From Neelides folsomi (Eukaryota; Arthropoda; Collembola; Neelipleona; Neelidae), in contig JAQGBZ010000572.1 of the NCBI GenBank assembly GCA_034687125.1, positions 1 through 30,435 of the forward strand: DNA of 30,435 bases. The letters are read 5' to 3'. Each line of letters opens with the position of its first letter. Within the stretch, counting starts at the first letter, position 1. A program made the position numbers and the translations under genes. The notes under the pieces are model-generated. The model was not told the origin of the DNA, searched no databases, and saw only the letters and a program-made list of their open reading frames with translations. This document shows positions 26,525 to 30,435 of this stretch, in pieces.

Positions 26525-29500
26525 ATGATCGTAAAAATCTTTTTCTCAATTTTCTTCATCGTTGCCCTTTCGAGTGCATTACATTTAAACTCAGATGGAG
26601 GTTATGAAATTTCAATTGCTTTTCAAGATCAAATTCAAGATCAAAACAACATCGAAAGAATTCGGGTATTTAAAGAAAATTTTTATTTTATTTTTCCTTC
26701 AGAATTTTAACTATTATTTAAAAGATTAACGTTAGTCAACAATTTAAAGTAAAATGCAATTATACCTTCTTTTAGTTATATTGGAAAAACTATATACATA
26801 GCTTACATAATTTTATTAACTTATTTATAATCTTATTTTTGTAATAATCGACATTATTTTCAGAATATTTTCCAAGTGTTTTCAAATCATTTGTGGCTCA
26901 CCACAAGATCAAAATTTTACTTAAAAAATGTTAACGTTCTTGTTCCACAAAATTGGAGCGCTTTCTCAACGGAATCTTCAGAGTAAAATATTTAATTCCA
27001 GATAAAACTTTTATTACAATTCCAATATTTAATTTTAAATAATTTTTGATGCATGTTTAATTAATCCAATATTAAAAATCATTAAATAAAATCATTAAAT
27101 TGCTAGATTTTCTTATGAAACGGCTGACATTCGAATTTCTCCCAATGTGGAAACGCCCTATGTTGAGAATCCAAATGTGTGTGGTGTTCCAGGAGATTAC
27201 ATTGAAATGCCTCTCAAGTTCTTTGATAACGTCAATGGAGGGGATTACGGCACTCCATGTACACTTAAATATTACAACCAATTACACATATTAAAATCAA
27301 ATATCAAATTAAAATTTTTAAATGCCTATCTCCCTAATCCATTCCACGTGTTGATCCCCTTGTAATTATTATAAGATAAAATTAATAGTTTCCCACTTGC
27401 CTGATATCGCCTATTGTCCATTTTTAACAATGAACAATTTATGCATTGCTTTTCCTATACCATTTTATTAATTTTAATATGTATGATTATGATTATTTAT
27501 TATTTGTATCATGCATTCACAAGGATATATTTATCATTTTATCATACACACGTTTGTATTTAAATTATTTACCCTTTCATTTTTTAATTTTAGGGAAGGT
27601 TTTGGTCAATCAATGGGCCAGGTACAGATTTGGCGTTTATGAAGAACATGGCTTTCCAGCTCATACCAAATTCCCATATATTCATAAAAATATGGAAACC
27701 CGGACTTGGGAATTGAACGGATGTTCCAATGTAAAATTGGAAGGAGCTTTTAAAAACATGTAACAAATACTATTACAGACATAATGCATAGTTAGAATAG
27801 AATACAGTTATTGATCACTTAAATGTAAAGCGCAATTATGTAAATGACATTAATTCTAAAAGGATTTAAAACAATGAAATGAATTTAATTGTTTTTTTAA
27901 TCAGTTCCAATCCAGATTTATCTTGTGCTGATGATCCTACAACTTTACCAGAAAATTCATGTAGATTTGTCCCCGACCGAATTAACACTGCCACGAGCAG
28001 TTTGATGCACTTCCATTTCATGTATGATCTTGGATTATTTTATACATAAAATGCTATTCAATTTTATCAAAAAGATAGAAATGCTTGAATTTGATTTACG
28101 ACTTTTTGGGTTTTAACATTAAGAACGATTAGGACAATGCATTTAATTCAATGACGCGATAAAATTATTAACAAATTATTAAATTACTACATTGCTATGT
28201 TTATATTTTTAATTATGATTTATCCTTTTATGATATTGTTTGTATATTTAGTGAATCAGTGAACCAATTTTGTGACGAAACAAATCATCGTAAAGATGTT
28301 CCAAATCGGCAAAATGTTTATTGTGATGAGAAAAGCGTGTGGGAAGTTATCAGAGAATCTCCGGATTATCTCAAATTGGAAACAGAAGTTGCCGATGTTC
28401 CAACAATTACACTCAATGTGATCAAACAGTCACCTTTGCCATTATTTTATTTCCTCCTTGACATTGGAGAATCAAAGGTTAGAGTTAGAGATAAAATAGT
28501 AACACAGAACGGAAGAATGATACTGAAATATTAAATGTTTAATTTTAATATTAACAAATAATAAAAATATTTTCTTCAGCTTCATGAAGGATTAATTCAA
28601 TATTCACTCCCAAAATTGAGCAAAGTATTTGAACATGCCAATGATAACATTGGGACGGTTGGAGTTTTCCCAGGGAAAAATTCTCCAATTGAAACTCGCG
28701 TTAGTTGGAAGAAAGTTGGAGAAAATATTGATGAATTTGTCGAGTACGAAATTTTAATTGTTTTTATTTATCTCTAAACTTGTTTAAACTTGTTTAACAA
28801 GCCTAAATTTAAAAAAGAATGTAATTAATCTTTAATTGAATTTTTCATAAATAGAGCATTAGGAGATTTAGAAACCGGAGGAGAGAAATTCCGTGATTTT
28901 GGTTTATCCATTCAATTAGTTGCTGAAGAAATCAAATTTATGAATCATGCCGCTGGTGGAGTCATATTAGTGTTTAAAGCTGGAGATCATGAAAATTATG
29001 GTTAATTACAATTTCTAAATATTTATTTAATTTTAACTGTTATTAATGTTTTATTTATTAGTTATTTCATTCCAAAATTCATTTTTACAGGGTCTGTGAC
29101 TCATGAAGCGGAAGTAATAGCGTATTTAGCAGATATGAACATTCAGCTATTTACCGTTGAAATCGAAATGGAAAATTTGCTCAGGATTGTTCAAATGACT
29201 GGCGGAAATCATTTGAAAATTGTTAACCGTTTACAAGACGACGCTATTTCAGGTTTTGTCACTTCTTGTGGAGATTCTCTTAAAGATGTGATACCAGCAG
29301 CTCCACTCAACAAATTGGTTAATTTTACAATTTTATTTTTTAAATTATTGCATTGTATTATACTATGTCATAATTAATATCAATCATATTAAAATTTTAT
29401 ATTAATATTAATTAAAATAAAATTTAAGATTAATGTGTATATTGAAAACAGATAAGAAAATCATTTTTTGAAAAAAATAAGGAATATTACTTTCGTGTGC

Positions 29501-30209
29501 CAAAGTCAATGAATGAAATAACACTTAGTATAACAGGTAATTAAATTCAAAATTGAATGAATTTTAAATTCATAATAAGTTGAATATTTATTATCACTTT
29601 ACACAATTTTCTATAGTTTAATGGTATTTTCTTTAATTAATTTAAATTTTTTCAAATACATACTTGTAGCTCTAAATCAATTGAACCAAGATGACATTAA
29701 ATTTGGTAATACAATGCCACACTTTATGGAAACCAAAGAATGGGCCGCTGAAGCTCGATGGAATTATGTAGCAACAATTCCATGGTCTCCAACTTCTGAG
29801 GATGAAATTAAGTTCAGTTTAAATTGCACAAATGAATGCAGTGGCTATTTTGTTCTTAATGGAATTCACACACCTGAAGAATTTAAAGATTTGCATGTGA
29901 ATGTTATTACTTCGGCGATTGATAATTCATTGGATGCAGCAAAATCCCCATTGTCAATTTTTGCATGGGTTCGATTCAATATAATTGTTTTATATTCAAA
30001 TTAAAAACTGAAACTGTATTAATATATTAAATTGAGACTATTCAAATATAAAAGGATAAAATTTTAATAGGCGAGTTTAGGCGGAGTTGGAGTTTCCAAT
30101 TTAGCAATGGTCGCCAAAGTTCAATTAGGAAGTTTATCGTGGGATATTGATTTGTTTGATAATGGAGCTATTCCTGATATTTTGGCTAATGACGGAATTT
30201 ACTCAGCTG
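26525..30209 (+). CDS. CLCA-like protein, tandem paralogue (CLCA-B), 3' end outside the window
   Basis: Second CLCA-type gene, cut by the window edge. Exons seen: 26525-26665, 26864-26982, 27107-27258, 27594-27759, 27905-28021, 28252-28477, 28580-28743, 28855-29000, 29091-29317, 29452-29536, 29670-29968, 30071-30209; 1981 nt, 660 complete codons, ending in phase 1. The signal peptide is about residues 1-19. Intron positions and phases match CLCA-A one for one. The same losses appear: NQWAR (143-147) replaces HEWAH, MIDAS is DIGES (302-306), and TDG is KAGD. The region SVNQFCDETNHRKDVPNRQN keeps the CLCA Cys pattern, and DIDLFDNG...DGIYSA matches the family beta-sandwich. Expected downstream, by comparison with CLCA-A, are a beta-sandwich remainder, a stalk and a membrane helix. 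The paralogues are clearly diverged in sequence, so the duplication is not recent. Confidence 0.92.
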
Positions 30210-30256
30210 GTATACCAATAAATAATAATCTTAAAATATAGATATTCAATAATATA

Positions 30257-30333
30257 CAGGGTGAGTCTAAAGTCGTTTCCGATTCCGAATCAGAAAAAAA
30301 TTGGAAATCAGAAACGACTTTAGACACACCCAG
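30257..30333. mobile_element. 77-bp foldback MITE in CLCA-B intron 12
   Basis: Arms of 28 bp (30257-30284 and 30306-30333) begin CAGGGTGAGTCTAAAGTC and CTGGGTGTGTCTAAAGTC and differ at three positions. They are separated by about 21 bases and flanked by TA on both sides (30255-30256 and 30334-30335). The TA duplication suggests mobilisation by a Tc1/mariner-type transposase. Nearly the whole element folds into a hairpin. Confidence 0.82.
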
Positions 30334-30435
30334 TATAGTAGTATGGTATGTATACATAACTAAAGTAAAAATATTGTCAAGTGGCACCGATTTGAAATGA
30401 AATGCTTTGGAGGGTGGTTCTAAGGGAGGTTCTAA

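Overview
The window is nuclear DNA of a eukaryote, almost certainly an arthropod. It is AT-rich, its genes are cut by many short GT-AG introns, and it encodes secreted carboxylesterases, an acid lipase, CLCA-like proteins and an RIIa/IQ protein. CLCA genes are missing from many insects as far as I know, so a springtail, crustacean or other non-dipteran arthropod fits better than a fly; the species cannot be fixed from the sequence. I rebuilt six multi-exon genes by hand. Splice phases close in all of them, and protein family motifs support each one.

Layout: (1) 398-2315, minus: complete acid lipase, 7 exons, 421 aa. (2) 4454-8921, plus: complete secreted carboxylesterase with an intact triad, 9 exons, 555 aa (CES-A). 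(3) 9813-17318, plus: its tandem neighbour, 10 exons, 744 aa (CES-B). CES-B has lost the catalytic Ser and His and gained a low-complexity N-terminal segment and a long C-terminal tail. (4) 17793-19639, minus: RIIa + IQ protein, 8 exons, 328 aa (Sp17/ropporin-like, probably flagellar), with a likely GC-AG first intron. (5) 20521-25521, plus: complete CLCA-like membrane protein, 16 exons, 1067 aa (CLCA-A), with a Ser/Thr-rich stalk coded by a 21-bp minisatellite. (6) 26525 to the right edge, plus: tandem paralogue CLCA-B, 12 exons visible, 3' part outside the window.

Two themes stand out. Both tandem families look like pseudoenzymes or degenerate binding proteins. CES-B carries Gly and Asn at the Ser and His positions and a weakened oxyanion loop beside the intact CES-A. 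Both CLCA copies have the zinc-protease signature HEWAH changed to NQWAR and a VWA domain without a proper MIDAS. The second theme is small non-autonomous DNA transposons with TA target duplications: one in a CES-A intron, one in a CES-B intron (with a possible transposase HTH remnant) and one in a CLCA-B intron. A cluster of TTCAAAGTCACC-type inverted repeats lies between the lipase and CES-A.

CES-A, CES-B and the lipase are predicted secreted alpha/beta hydrolases or their derivatives, and the CLCA proteins are predicted cell-surface proteins. The RIIa gene seems functionally unrelated to its neighbours. No RNA genes, CRISPR arrays or viral genes were seen.
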